Shown here piece by piece: positions 18,328-26,291 of a stretch of DNA of 34,386 bases. Every line of letters begins with the position of its first letter. Position 1 is the stretch's first letter. The position numbers and the translations under genes were made by a program. Source of the DNA: Chloroflexota bacterium (GTDB lineage: Bacteria; Chloroflexota; Dehalococcoidia; JACVQG01; JAHKAY01); the NCBI GenBank assembly GCA_018825785.1, contig JAHKAY010000045.1, forward strand, positions 1 through 34,386. The letters are read 5' to 3'. The notes under the pieces are model-generated. The model saw nothing but the letters and a program-made list of their open reading frames with translations. It was not told the DNA's origin and ran no database searches.

Positions 18328-19770
18328 TTATACTCCTGTGGCCAGCACTTTTTCCAGTAGCTGGCGGACCACCGTGGGGTTGGCCCGGCCCCCGGTCTGG
18401 CGCATCACCTGCCCCAGGAGGAAGGCGATGGCCTGGGCCTTCCCCTTCTTATAGTCGGCCACGGCCTGGGGGTTGGCGGCCAGGACCTCCCGGACCATCC
18501 CCACCAGGCTAATCTCTTCGCTTATCTGGGCCAGGCCCTTCTCCTGCATCAAACGCGTGGGTTCCCTCAGCGTAAGAAACATATCTGTCAGGATTTCATA
18601 AGCTGCTGTGTTGGTGACGGCTCCCTGAGTCCACAACTCCGCGAGTTCTACAAGCCTTCTTGGCTTTACAGGGCTTTCCTGTATCCGCAAGCCTCGGTCC
18701 TTCAAGTGCCGGCTCATCTCCCCGAGGAGAAGGTTGGCCAACCTCTTGGCCAGAGAGGGGTTGATGCCAACGCCCTCCTCAAAGTAGTCGGCCATTGCCC
18801 TGGAGGCGGTGAGGAGGCCCGCATCATATGGGGAGAGGCCGTATTGGGCCATGAACCTCTCCCGGCGGGCCTCGGGCAGTTCGGGGAGCTTCCGCCTTAT
18901 CTCCTCTATCCACTGGGGGGAGAAGACCAGGGGGGGGAGGTCGGGCTCCGGGAAGTAGCGGTAGTCGTGGGCGTATTCCTTGCTCCTCTGGAGGACGGTG
19001 ATGCCCTTCTCATCCACCCAGCCCCGGGTCTCCTGGACGGGCTGCTGGCCCTGTTCCAGGAGCTGTTTCTGCCTTTTGGCCTCGTATTCCAGGGCGAGGT
19101 AAACGGCCCTGAAGCTGTTCATGTTCTTTATCTCTGCCTTGGGCAGGAGGGTGGGGGAGCCTCTGGGGCGGAGGCTGACATTGGCATCGCAGCGGAAGCT
19201 GCCCTCCTCCATGTTGCCGGTGGAGACACCCAGGTACTGGAGGATGGTCCTCAGCTTCATCAGATAGCCCCTGGCCTCCTCTGGGGAGCGCATGTCCGGC
19301 CGGCTGACGACCTCCATCAGGGGCACGCCGGAGCGGTTCACATCTACCAGGCTGAAGCCCTCCCCCAGGGGGGAGGTGCGGTGGATGAGCTTGGCGGTGT
19401 CCTCTTCCAGGTGCACCCTCTCGATGCCGATGCGCTTTCCTCCATCCAGGTCAAGCCAGCCGTTGATGCTGACGGGGGCATCGTACTGTGATATCTGGTA
19501 GCCCTTCACCAGGTCGGGGTAGGGGTAGTTCTTGCGGTCAAACTTGGTCTGGGGAGGGATGGTGCAGTTGAGGGCCAGGGCGGTCATCACGGTATATTCC
19601 ACCGCCTGGCGGTTGATGCGGGGCAGGACTCCCGGCATCCCCAGGCAGACAGGGCACACATGGGTATTGGGTGGGGTGGAGGCATAATCGGCGGAGCAGG
19701 TGCAGAACATCTTGCTCCGGGTGAGGAGCTGGGCATGGACCTCCAGCCCGATGATTATCTCGTATTCCAT
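18328..19770 (-). CDS. gatB: Aspartyl/glutamyl-tRNA amidotransferase subunit B
   Basis: This is the tRNA-binding and kinase subunit of GatCAB, which converts Glu-tRNA-Gln and Asp-tRNA-Asn to the amides. It begins YEIIIGLEVHAQL, then has the zinc-type Cys pair FCTCS and CPVCLGMPG, GSFRCDANVSLR in the catalytic core, and a C-terminal YqeY-like helical domain ending GRANPTVVRQLLEKVL. ATG 19770 starts at the conserved segment, behind a purine-rich GGGGGG; the longer frame to 19851 adds an unconserved tail. At 480 residues it is full length. gatA and gatC are not here. It supports indirect Gln-tRNA formation from the GltX product. Confidence 0.95.
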   Translation of the reverse strand: MEYEIIIGLEVHAQLLTRSKMFCTCSADYASTPPNTHVCPVCLGMPGVLPRINRQAVEYTVMTALALNCTIPPQTKFDRKNYPYPDLVKGYQISQYDAPVSINGWLDLDGGKRIGIERVHLEEDTAKLIHRTSPLGEGFSLVDVNRSGVPLMEVVSRPDMRSPEEARGYLMKLRTILQYLGVSTGNMEEGSFRCDANVSLRPRGSPTLLPKAEIKNMNSFRAVYLALEYEAKRQKQLLEQGQQPVQETRGWVDEKGITVLQRSKEYAHDYRYFPEPDLPPLVFSPQWIEEIRRKLPELPEARRERFMAQYGLSPYDAGLLTASRAMADYFEEGVGINPSLAKRLANLLLGEMSRHLKDRGLRIQESPVKPRRLVELAELWTQGAVTNTAAYEILTDMFLTLREPTRLMQEKGLAQISEEISLVGMVREVLAANPQAVADYKKGKAQAIAFLLGQVMRQTGGRANPTVVRQLLEKVLATGV

Positions 19771-19801
19771 GGCTATTGACCCCCCAGGAATCGGAGGTTC
19801 T

Positions 19802-20449
19802 TCATGGGGTTGACTCTTCCCCCCAGGCCCCCTCCCCGATGAGGGGGACAAAGCGGCAGAGGCCCAGGCTCTCTCTTGTCTCCTTCCCTTCCTTCCTGGT
19901 GAGCCTTATCAGCTCCTGCTCGAAGCGCGAGCCCACGGGGATGACCAGGCGGCCCCCTATCTCCAGCTGGTCCACCAGGGTGTGGGATATGAAGGGTGCC
20001 CCGGCGGTGACCAGGATGCCATCAAAGGGGGCCTCCTCGGGCCACCCGATGACCTTCCCCTCCAGATGGACATCAATATTGGTATATCCCAGCTCCTGAA
20101 GGAGCTGCTGGGCCCTGTCGGCCAGGGGCTTGAGGCGCTCCACTGTTATCACCTGGCGGCAGAGGCGGGACAGGATGGCCGCCTGGTAGCCGCTCCCCGT
20201 CCCTATTTCCAGCACCTTTTCCTCCCCCTTGAGCTCCAGGGCCGAGGTCATCATGGCGATGATGAAGGGCTGGGATATTGTCTGGCCCAGCCCGATGGGG
20301 AGAGGACGGTCCTCGTAGGCGCAGGGGCGGCTTTCAGGGGGGAGAAAGAGCTCCCGGGGCACCCCGGCCATGGCCTCCAGCACCCTCTCGTCCCTTATTT
20401 CCTTTCGGAGCTGGGTGATGAGGTAGGCCCGGGCCTCGACGAAATCCAC
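19802..20449 (-). CDS. pcm: Protein-L-isoaspartate O-methyltransferase
   Basis: This enzyme methylates isoaspartyl residues in aged proteins using S-adenosylmethionine. The SAM-binding motif is VLEIGTGSGYQAAIL. PRELFLP, the active-site LPIGLGQTISQPFIIAMM and GGRLVIPVG are all family signatures. GTG 20449 is selected because AAGGAGAGC lies 6-14 nt upstream and the coding similarity starts there (VDFVEARAYLITQL). The longer frame to 20509 overlaps the neighbouring membrane gene. It gives 215 residues, the usual length. It sits between a small membrane-protein gene and gatB in the minus-strand cluster. Confidence 0.92.
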   Translation of the reverse strand: MDFVEARAYLITQLRKEIRDERVLEAMAGVPRELFLPPESRPCAYEDRPLPIGLGQTISQPFIIAMMTSALELKGEEKVLEIGTGSGYQAAILSRLCRQVITVERLKPLADRAQQLLQELGYTNIDVHLEGKVIGWPEEAPFDGILVTAGAPFISHTLVDQLEIGGRLVIPVGSRFEQELIRLTRKEGKETRESLGLCRFVPLIGEGAWGEESTP

Positions 20450-20471
20450 GGTCAGCTCTCCTTGAAGGAGA

Positions 20472-20714
20472 CTAGCGCCAGACAAGGTAGATGATGACCA
20501 GGACGGCAAAGAGGGCCGCCGCGATGAGCCCTATCTTCCTCAGTTCCCCCAGCACCGGGGGGCCTGGGGGTGGGGCGAGGGCAGGGGAAGGGGCGGCCCT
20601 GGCCGATGGGGCCTTGACCGGGGGGGCCTCCCTGGCGGGTGGGGGTGAGGAGGACCTGGTGGTGGGTTGGGCCCTTGCCCTGGACCGGGACCTCTGGTGG
20701 GACTTCTTGGGCAT
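20472..20714 (-). CDS. Small tail-anchored membrane protein, Pro/Ala-rich
   Basis: This 80-residue protein has a strongly basic start (KKSHQRSRSRARAQ), a Pro/Ala-rich flexible middle, and a single C-terminal hydrophobic helix (about 60-78), placing the basic region in the cytoplasm. No family is recognised. It starts 1 nt before the end of the RpiB-like gene and ends about 22 nt before pcm, so it is an operon member. Low complexity makes the reading frame less certain than its neighbours, but the hydrophobic tail and spacing favour a real gene. The motif set is too simple to suggest a function. Confidence 0.6.
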   Translation of the reverse strand: MPKKSHQRSRSRARAQPTTRSSSPPPAREAPPVKAPSARAAPSPALAPPPGPPVLGELRKIGLIAAALFAVLVIIYLVWR

Positions 20715-20715
20715 A

Positions 20716-21162
20716 TTATCCCCCCTTGTATTTTCTTTCTATGGCCGAGACCAGGGCCACCGTGGGCACTTCTTCCTCGGAAAAGGCGGTGCTGAACCAG
20801 GCATCCAGAATCTCCCCGGCCACCGCCTCCGGGGTGAGGCGGAGGCTGAGGACCAGGACATTGGCGTGGTCCCACTTCCGTGCCCCCCGGGCGGTCTCGG
20901 CATCGGCGCAGAGGGCGGCCCGGATGCCGGGGACCTTGTTGGCGGCGATGCATACCCCCGTCCCCGTCCAGCAGAAGAGCACCCCCTCCTGGACTTTCCC
21001 GCTGGCCACCCTTTCCGCCACCCTCCGGGCTACCTCGGGCCAGAGGAGGGGCTCCCCGGCCAGGGGTCCAAAGAGCTCCACATCGTGCCCCCGGCGGCGG
21101 AGCTCCTCAACCACAAAGTCAGTCAGGTGGGTGCGCTCATCACTGCCCACGGCCAGTTTCAT
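20716..21162 (-). CDS. RpiB/LacA/LacB-family isomerase-like protein (variant active site)
   Basis: The fold family is ribose-5-phosphate isomerase B: MKLAVGSD start, GVLFC, IAANKVPGIRAALC and ANVLVLSLR all align with it. The catalytic Cys is kept (C64). However, the canonical SDHAG is SDERT, CGTGIG is CWTGTG, and the RxHN motif with its ring-opening His is RKWDH. Classical RpiB chemistry is therefore doubtful. Similar WTGTG-type members are widespread as unassigned sugar-phosphate isomerases, as far as I recall. The 148 residues match the family. It lies 2 nt after xerD in the cluster. Confidence 0.85.
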   Translation of the reverse strand: MKLAVGSDERTHLTDFVVEELRRRGHDVELFGPLAGEPLLWPEVARRVAERVASGKVQEGVLFCWTGTGVCIAANKVPGIRAALCADAETARGARKWDHANVLVLSLRLTPEAVAGEILDAWFSTAFSEEEVPTVALVSAIERKYKGG

Positions 21163-21164
21163 AG

Positions 21165-22070
21165 CTACTTTGCCCTGGGGTGGGATTTGTCATAGACCCG
21201 GTGGACCTGCTCCATGGTGAGGTGGGTGTAGACCTGGGTGGTGGAGATGTGGCGGTGGCCCAGGAGCTCCTGGACGGAGCGCAGGTCGGCGCCGCCGCTG
21301 AGCATGTGGGTGGCGAAGCTGTGGCGGAGCATGTGGGGGGTTACCTTCCCCAGTCCGGCCTTCCGGGCGTATCCCCTCAGAATCTGCCAGAAGCCCTGGC
21401 GAGTAAGGCGCTGGCCCCGCTGGTTGAGGAAGAGGGCCTTGTCCCCGGGGAGGGGCATGAGCTTGGGCCGGGCCTCTCTGCTGTATTCCTCCAGGATGCT
21501 ACAGGCCTGTGGATGGATGGGGATGACCCTTTCCCTGGAGCCCTTTCCCAGGCAGCGCACATAGCCCTCCCGGGTGTCCACATCCCCCAAGTCCAGCGAG
21601 ACCAGCTCGCTGACCCGCATCCCCGAGGCGTAGAGGAGCTCAAGCATGGCCTGGTCCCGCTTGGCCTCGGGCCCCTGGCCCTGGGACACCTCTTCCAGGA
21701 GCCGTCTCACCTCGGCGATGGAGATGGTCCGGGGCAGGGCGCGGCCCACCCGGGGGGAGGAGATGGCCTCTGCCGGGTTGTCCTTTCCCCTTCCCTCCTC
21801 TGTCAGGAACCGGAAGAAGGAACGGGCGGCGGCAATCTTCCGGGCGCGGGTGGCCTCGGAGTAGTCCCTTTCCCGCATCTCCAGGATATAGCGCTGGAGG
21901 TGTTCCCTCGCCACCCGTGACCAGGCCGGGGCCTCTTTCCCCTTCAGAAGTTCCTCCTCCATGAACTCGGCCATCTGGGCCAGGTCATTGCGGTAGGCGG
22001 AGAGGGTATTAGGGGAAAAGCCCTTCTCCACCTCCAGAAAGCGGAGGAAGGCCTCTATCTCCTGCTTCAT
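21165..22070 (-). CDS. xerD: Tyrosine recombinase XerD/XerA type
   Basis: This is a site-specific recombinase that resolves chromosome dimers. A SAM-like core-binding domain (1-100, YRNDLAQMAEFM) is followed by the catalytic domain with the complete set R152 (ASGMRVSEL), K176 (GKGSRERV), H246 and R249 (HMLRHSF), H272 (LLGHRHIS) and Y281 (QVYTHL). At 301 residues it is of Xer length. Nothing mobile surrounds it, so a housekeeping role is favoured; XerC, XerD and single-Xer cannot be told apart here. It heads the minus-strand cluster ending in secG. Confidence 0.92.
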   Translation of the reverse strand: MKQEIEAFLRFLEVEKGFSPNTLSAYRNDLAQMAEFMEEELLKGKEAPAWSRVAREHLQRYILEMRERDYSEATRARKIAAARSFFRFLTEEGRGKDNPAEAISSPRVGRALPRTISIAEVRRLLEEVSQGQGPEAKRDQAMLELLYASGMRVSELVSLDLGDVDTREGYVRCLGKGSRERVIPIHPQACSILEEYSREARPKLMPLPGDKALFLNQRGQRLTRQGFWQILRGYARKAGLGKVTPHMLRHSFATHMLSGGADLRSVQELLGHRHISTTQVYTHLTMEQVHRVYDKSHPRAK

Positions 22071-22209
22071 ACCAGCGCCATTTTAGCATATTGTCAACTG
22101 TCCGAGTATAAAAGAGAGGGCCACCAACAGGAGAAGATGCGCGGAGTTGCCTTTCGGGGGTAGCCGGGGGTCCTCCCCACCAATGTCCAGCGGGATAAAG
22201 AATCATGGT

Positions 22210-22238
22210 TTGACCCAGAGCAGCCTTGCTGATATAAT
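22210..22238 (+). promoter_or_regulatory. Promoter of the 22297 lipoprotein gene
   Basis: TTGACC (22210-22215), a 17-bp spacer and a perfect TATAAT (22233-22238) lie 58 nt before the GTG start. The region between holds the AGGAGGAGG ribosome site. It is one of the clearest promoters in the window. Confidence 0.75.
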
Positions 22239-22296
22239 ATTAACGATAATAGGTGTTGGGACTATTGGCCAGGCGGAAGAAATAGGAGGAGGTGGT

Positions 22297-22821
22297 GTGA
22301 AAACCAGACGGCTATTCCTGTTCTCAATGATTCTTGTTTTGCTTTGGGGAGGGCTGGGCTGTGCACCCAGCCAGCCTACGGCTACCCCGGCTCCGCCAAC
22401 ACCGCAGCCGGCTTTTATGCCTCCGACGGCGGAAACTCCGAGGCCTGTGACACCGACGCCGGCTACCCCGGCTCCGGGCACAACAGCGTCTCTGATCAGC
22501 GAGATCGTGTATTTCGACCTCATAGCCCCTAACGCAACCATTATCTGGAAGACCAAGGTGCCAGTTATCGGCCGGATAGAGTATGGCCCGCACGGCGAGT
22601 ATGTCTCTAGTACTCCTTGGAGCGAGAAGCTGAGCACCAGCGACGGTTTTACTCTCAGCGGGCTTGAAATAAACCAACCGTTATGGATTAGGGTGAGGGT
22701 GAAGGACGCTGCAGGAAACGAAGCCGTAAAAGAGGAGAGGATTTACGTTTGGCCATCCTACGTCTACGACACATATACCTTAAGGTTGTGGATGCCCGGC
22801 CTCATGCAGGAGAAAAGGTGA
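22297..22821 (+). CDS. Lipoprotein with Thr-Pro linker and fibronectin-like domain
   Basis: GTG 22297 follows AGGAGGAGGTGGT and begins a basic Lys-Thr-Arg-Arg start, a hydrophobic helix and GGLGC, a good lipobox (174 residues in all). A short Thr/Pro/Ala linker follows (PTATPAPPTPQP). The rest is beta-rich and resembles an Ig/fibronectin-III-like domain: SLISEIVYFDLIAPNATIIW, IEYGPHGEY, and LWIRVRVKDAAGNEA, a typical FnIII strand pair. Composition is less GC-biased than its neighbours. It has its own promoter and no operon partner. Surface anchoring and ligand binding are plausible; the ligand is unknown. Confidence 0.8.
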   Translation: MKTRRLFLFSMILVLLWGGLGCAPSQPTATPAPPTPQPAFMPPTAETPRPVTPTPATPAPGTTASLISEIVYFDLIAPNATIIWKTKVPVIGRIEYGPHGEYVSSTPWSEKLSTSDGFTLSGLEINQPLWIRVRVKDAAGNEAVKEERIYVWPSYVYDTYTLRLWMPGLMQEKR

Positions 22822-22903
22822 AGGCTAGCCCGCTCTCAGTATTCCGGGCTTTGACCGGCATCCCTCGCACCTGACCACCACCCGGGAGGCCAGCCCTCAA
22901 CCC

Positions 22904-22932
22904 TTGACAGAGGGAGGGCATCTTGCTACGAT
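22904..22932 (+). promoter_or_regulatory. degV promoter with very short leader
   Basis: TTGACA at 22904-22909, a 17-bp spacer and TACGAT at 22927-22932. Transcription starting about 22938-22940 leaves only 7-9 nt before ATG 22947 and lies after the alternative TTG at 22923. This resembles the dnaJ promoter arrangement. Confidence 0.65.
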
Positions 22933-22946
22933 GCCCTCGGATAACG

Positions 22947-23804
22947 ATGCCCCCGGCCGTGGTCACAGACAGCATCGCCTGTCTGCCCCGAGAGGTGGTG
23001 GAAAGGTACGCTATCCGTATTGTCCCCGTGAATGTCCTCTTTGAGGGCCGGGTGTACCGTGACTGGGTGGACCTCACCCCCTCCCTGGCCTATGAGATGC
23101 TCAAGAAGAACCCCGACGGCTTTGCCACCTCCCCCCCTTCCCCCCGGGAGTTCCTGGAGGCCTTCCGGGAGGTGGGGCAGAGGTCCAGAGAAATCCTGTG
23201 CATTACCATCTCCTCCAGGCTGAGCACCCTCTACAACATGGCCGCAGTGGCCAGACAGATGTTGGAGAAGGAGCTTCCCGGGATAAAGATAGAGGTGGTG
23301 GACTCCCGGACGGCAGCAGGGGGGCACGGCCTCATCGCCTGGCTGGCGGCCCGGAGGGGGGAAAGGGGGGCAAGCCTTCCAGAAATGGCGAGGGTGGCAG
23401 AGGAGATGACGGAAAGGGTCCAGGTTTTTATCGCCCTGGAAACCCTTCGTCATGTCTACCGGACGGGGCGCATCCCCAAGGTAGCCTCTGACCTGGGTTC
23501 TCTCCTCCCGGTGAAGCCGATGCTCTCTATCCGGGAGGGCCTTGTCCACTTCCTCGGCGTGGCCAGGACAAAGGAAAAGGCCCTGAGGCGTTTTCTGGAG
23601 CTGATGGAGGAAAGGGTGGGCCGGGGACCGGTCTGGGCTATCATCAGCCACGCGGCCTGCCCGGAGGAAGCAGAAAGGTTCAGGGAGATGGTTGTCTCCC
23701 GTTTCCATAGCGTTGAGGCCCATGTCTCTGTGTTCAGTCCCGTCATGGGCTATGCCACCGGACCGGGAACCCTGGCCCTGGCCTTCTACAGTGAAGGTGC
23801 CTGA
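22947..23804 (+). CDS. DegV-family fatty-acid-binding protein
   Basis: DegV/FakB proteins bind a fatty acid and present it to a FakA kinase. The N-terminal AVVTDSIACLP with the DS motif, FATSPPSPREFLEAF (the usual TSQPS position) and RTAAGGHGLIAW are family features. ETLRHVYRTGRIPKVASDLG and LLPVKPMLSI define the second lobe. At 285 residues it is the usual length. The start is chosen at ATG 22947, since the promoter puts transcription after TTG 22923, although TTG 22923 has a GGGAGGG ribosome site and remains possible. No fakA-like gene is visible in the window. Confidence 0.88.
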   Translation: MPPAVVTDSIACLPREVVERYAIRIVPVNVLFEGRVYRDWVDLTPSLAYEMLKKNPDGFATSPPSPREFLEAFREVGQRSREILCITISSRLSTLYNMAAVARQMLEKELPGIKIEVVDSRTAAGGHGLIAWLAARRGERGASLPEMARVAEEMTERVQVFIALETLRHVYRTGRIPKVASDLGSLLPVKPMLSIREGLVHFLGVARTKEKALRRFLELMEERVGRGPVWAIISHAACPEEAERFREMVVSRFHSVEAHVSVFSPVMGYATGPGTLALAFYSEGA

Positions 23805-23838
23805 GAGGACTCTCCGGCACCCTCTCCCGCCTCCCCCC

Positions 23839-23867
23839 TTGATAGAGCCCCCCCTCTGGCCTAAAAT
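23839..23867 (+). promoter_or_regulatory. Promoter of the LiaF-like gene
   Basis: TTGATA (23839-23844), 17 bp and TAAAAT (23862-23867), followed by a GGGAGGAGG ribosome site and GTG 23894. It probably also drives lemA and htpX downstream. Confidence 0.65.
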
Positions 23868-23893
23868 ACGGCTGTGAAGCGGGAGGAGGTGGC

Positions 23894-24781
23894 GTGAAAG
23901 AGCACCGAGGTGACAGGGGGCCTTTTCCCCTCTGGGGCCTCATTCTGGTGGCCCTGGGGGTGATATTCCTGCTCCAGAACCTGGGGGTCCTGGGCTGGGG
24001 AGTGTGGGGGACCCTCTGGCGCTTCTGGCCGGTAGTCCTTCTCCTCATCGGCCTTAACATTATCCTGAGGGGGCAGAGCCCCTGGCTCATGCTGGGCATC
24101 ACGGTTGTTGTCTTGATAGGGGTCATCGCTGCCGCCGCGCTCGTGGAGCGCTCCCGGCCGCCGGCGGTAGCCGCCTCTTTTTCCCAGCCCCTCCAGGGCA
24201 TCACGGGGGCTTCTGCGGAGATTAGCTTCGGCGCCGGGGAGCTCCTCATAGCCAGTCTGCCCCCCGGCTCGGCCAGCCTGGTGGAGGGGATGAGCTACCC
24301 GGAGGTGGAACAGGACTTCCGGCTCCAGGGTAGCAAGGGGGTGCTCAATCTAAGTGTCCCCGGCAGGGGCTTCTGGACGTTTGGAGAAAGGGGGCTTCAG
24401 TTGGCGGCCTCTTTCAACCCGGCGGTCCCCCTGGAGCTGGTGGTGAAGACGGGGGCCAGCGATGCCCAGCTGGACCTGACGAACCTCCAGGTCAGGCGGC
24501 TGGAGGTGGATGTGGGTGCCAGCCGGCTCAGCCTCCTCCTTCCGGCCAAGGCCGGCACTACCGAGGCGGAGGTCAAGGCAGGGGCTGCCCAGGTGAGCAT
24601 CTCTATCCCCCAGGGAGTGGCCGCCCGCATCAAGTCCGAGACGGGCCTTGGCTCTTTCAATGTGGATACCTCACGCTTCCCCAAAGTGGGCGATATTTAC
24701 GAGTCACCCGGCTACGCCACGGCGCCCAACCGGGTTGACCTGACGGTGAAAAGCGGCGTCGCCAGCATAGATATCAGATAA
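23894..24781 (+). CDS. LiaI/LiaF-like membrane protein with toast-rack domain
   Basis: The N-terminus (FPLWGLILVALGVIFLLQNLG) and two more hydrophobic segments to about residue 85 match the LiaI/LiaF-type transmembrane module, which has the signature Trp-Pro and Gly-rich turns. The soluble C-terminal 200 residues are a repetitive beta-helix-like domain (LELVVKTGASDAQLDL, RRLEVDVGASRLSLLL, EAEVKAGAAQVSISI), seen in LiaF and similar cell-envelope stress sensors. GTG start with GGAGGAGG. It lies 10 nt before lemA, with which it likely shares a transcript. Its role as an envelope-stress modulator is inferred from the family; no LiaRS pair is seen nearby. Confidence 0.8.
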   Translation: MKEHRGDRGPFPLWGLILVALGVIFLLQNLGVLGWGVWGTLWRFWPVVLLLIGLNIILRGQSPWLMLGITVVVLIGVIAAAALVERSRPPAVAASFSQPLQGITGASAEISFGAGELLIASLPPGSASLVEGMSYPEVEQDFRLQGSKGVLNLSVPGRGFWTFGERGLQLAASFNPAVPLELVVKTGASDAQLDLTNLQVRRLEVDVGASRLSLLLPAKAGTTEAEVKAGAAQVSISIPQGVAARIKSETGLGSFNVDTSRFPKVGDIYESPGYATAPNRVDLTVKSGVASIDIR

Positions 24782-24791
24782 AGGAGGGGCC

Positions 24792-25349
24792 ATGATAGGT
24801 CTATTGGTCGTCGCCGGGATAATCCTTCTCATCCTCCTCTTCATCTGGGCCCTGTACAACGGCCTGGTCCGCTCCCGGCTGAAGGTGAGCGAGGCCTGGT
24901 CGGGGATAGATGTCCAGCTGAAGCGGCGGTCCAGCCTCATCCCCAATTTGGTGGAAACGGTGAAGGGCTATGCCGCCCACGAGCGGGAGGTCTTTGAAAA
25001 GGTGACCCAGGCCCGCTCCGCCCTGATGGGGGCGCATGGGGCCGCCGAGGCGGCCCAGGCCAACAACCAGCTTACCAGCGCCCTCAAGACCCTCTTTGCC
25101 GTTGCCGAGGCCTACCCGCAACTGCGGGCGACGGAGAACTTCCAGAAGCTCCAGTCGGAGCTGTCGGATATTGAGGCCAAGATAGCCTATGCCCGCCAGT
25201 TCTACAACAGCAATGTCATGGACTTCAACACCAAGATCCGGCTCTTCCCCAACGTCCTCCTGGCCGGCCCCCTGGGCTTCCGGGAGGCCTCCTTCTTTGC
25301 GGCCACCGAGGAAGAGAAGGGGGACATAAAGGTCAGCTTCGCCCGCTAG
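24792..25349 (+). CDS. lemA: LemA family protein
   Basis: This is a 185-residue membrane protein with an N-terminal transmembrane helix (about 3-20, IGLLVVAGIILLILLFIWAL), after which the chain is helical. YNGLVRSRLKVSEAWSGIDVQLKRRSSLIPNLVETVKGYAAHE and the later LRATENFQKLQSELSDIE and ARQFYNSNVMDFNTKI are the LemA signature, with helices packing as a bundle. AGGAGGGG precedes its ATG. LemA and HtpX-type proteases are often adjacent, as here; LemA's molecular role is not known. Confidence 0.92.
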   Translation: MIGLLVVAGIILLILLFIWALYNGLVRSRLKVSEAWSGIDVQLKRRSSLIPNLVETVKGYAAHEREVFEKVTQARSALMGAHGAAEAAQANNQLTSALKTLFAVAEAYPQLRATENFQKLQSELSDIEAKIAYARQFYNSNVMDFNTKIRLFPNVLLAGPLGFREASFFAATEEEKGDIKVSFAR

Positions 25350-25388
25350 GTAGCTCCCGTGAAAAACGGCGTTCCCCGGGGGTAGCGG

Positions 25389-26291
25389 TTGGCTATATAC
25401 CGGCATATTGAGGAGAACCGGCGGGCCACCTGGCTCTGGATGTTCTTTTTTGTCCTGCTGGTGGCGGCGATGGTAGAGGTCATAGCCCTGGCCCTGGGCC
25501 TGGGCACCGGCCCCGCCGTCGCCACCCTGATAGTCGCCTCTATTTTTGTCCTCATCAGCTACCGCTTCTCCGACCGCGTGGTGCTGGGCATGTCAGGGGC
25601 GCGGGAGGTAGCCCACGACAAGGACCCCGACCTCTATCACCTGGTGGAGAACCTGTGTATCGGGGCGGGGATGCCGGTGCCGCGGATATACATCATTGAC
25701 GATACCGCCCCCAACGCCTTTGCCACCGGCCGGGACCCCAGGCATGCCTACATCGTGGTGACTAAAGGGCTCCTCCAGAAGCTGGACAAGCTTGAGCTGG
25801 AGGGGGTGCTGGCCCACGAGCTCTCCCATATCCGCAACTATGATATCCGCCTGATGACCCTGGTGGTGATGCTGGTGGGGCTGGTGGCCCTCCTGGCCGA
25901 CCTATTCCTGCGCTGGACGTGGTTCGGGGCCGGGCACAGGCGCGGAAACAGGGGGAAGGGGGAAGGGGCGGGCGGGGCCATCATCCTGGTGGTGGCCCTT
26001 GTGATGGCCATCCTGGCCCCCATCGCCGCTCAGCTAATCCGTCTTGCCATCTCCCGGAAGAGGGAGTACCTGGCCGATGCCTCGGGGGCCCTGCTCACCC
26101 GATACCCGGAGGGCCTGGCCAGGGCCCTGGAGAAGATCTCTCAGGACAAGGAGCCCCTGGAGGCGGCCAACAAGGCCACCGCCCACCTCTATATCATCAA
26201 CCCCCTCAAGAACCATGCCAGCTCGCTCAACAACCTCTTCTCCACCCATCCCCCCATACAGGAGCGCATCAAGGCCCTGAGGTCAATGTAG
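25389..26291 (+). CDS. htpX: HtpX-family membrane metalloprotease
   Basis: This is a zinc protease for misfolded membrane proteins. Two N-terminal transmembrane helices (about 15-60) precede the cytoplasmic catalytic part. The HELSH zinc motif lies at 143-147, with the third ligand Glu in KREYLADA (about 226). Two more hydrophobic segments surround residues 155-175 and 197-215. THPPIQERIKALRSM is the typical ending. TTG 25389 is the likely start, without a strong ribosome site. It follows lemA by 39 nt and converges on the MFS gene, overlapping it by 23 nt. Confidence 0.93.
   Translation: MAIYRHIEENRRATWLWMFFFVLLVAAMVEVIALALGLGTGPAVATLIVASIFVLISYRFSDRVVLGMSGAREVAHDKDPDLYHLVENLCIGAGMPVPRIYIIDDTAPNAFATGRDPRHAYIVVTKGLLQKLDKLELEGVLAHELSHIRNYDIRLMTLVVMLVGLVALLADLFLRWTWFGAGHRRGNRGKGEGAGGAIILVVALVMAILAPIAAQLIRLAISRKREYLADASGALLTRYPEGLARALEKISQDKEPLEAANKATAHLYIINPLKNHASSLNNLFSTHPPIQERIKALRSM

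Noticed and set aside
22071-22110. TTGACA and TAAAAT near the xerD start
   Set aside because: On the minus strand they are only 6 bp apart, so they cannot form one promoter.
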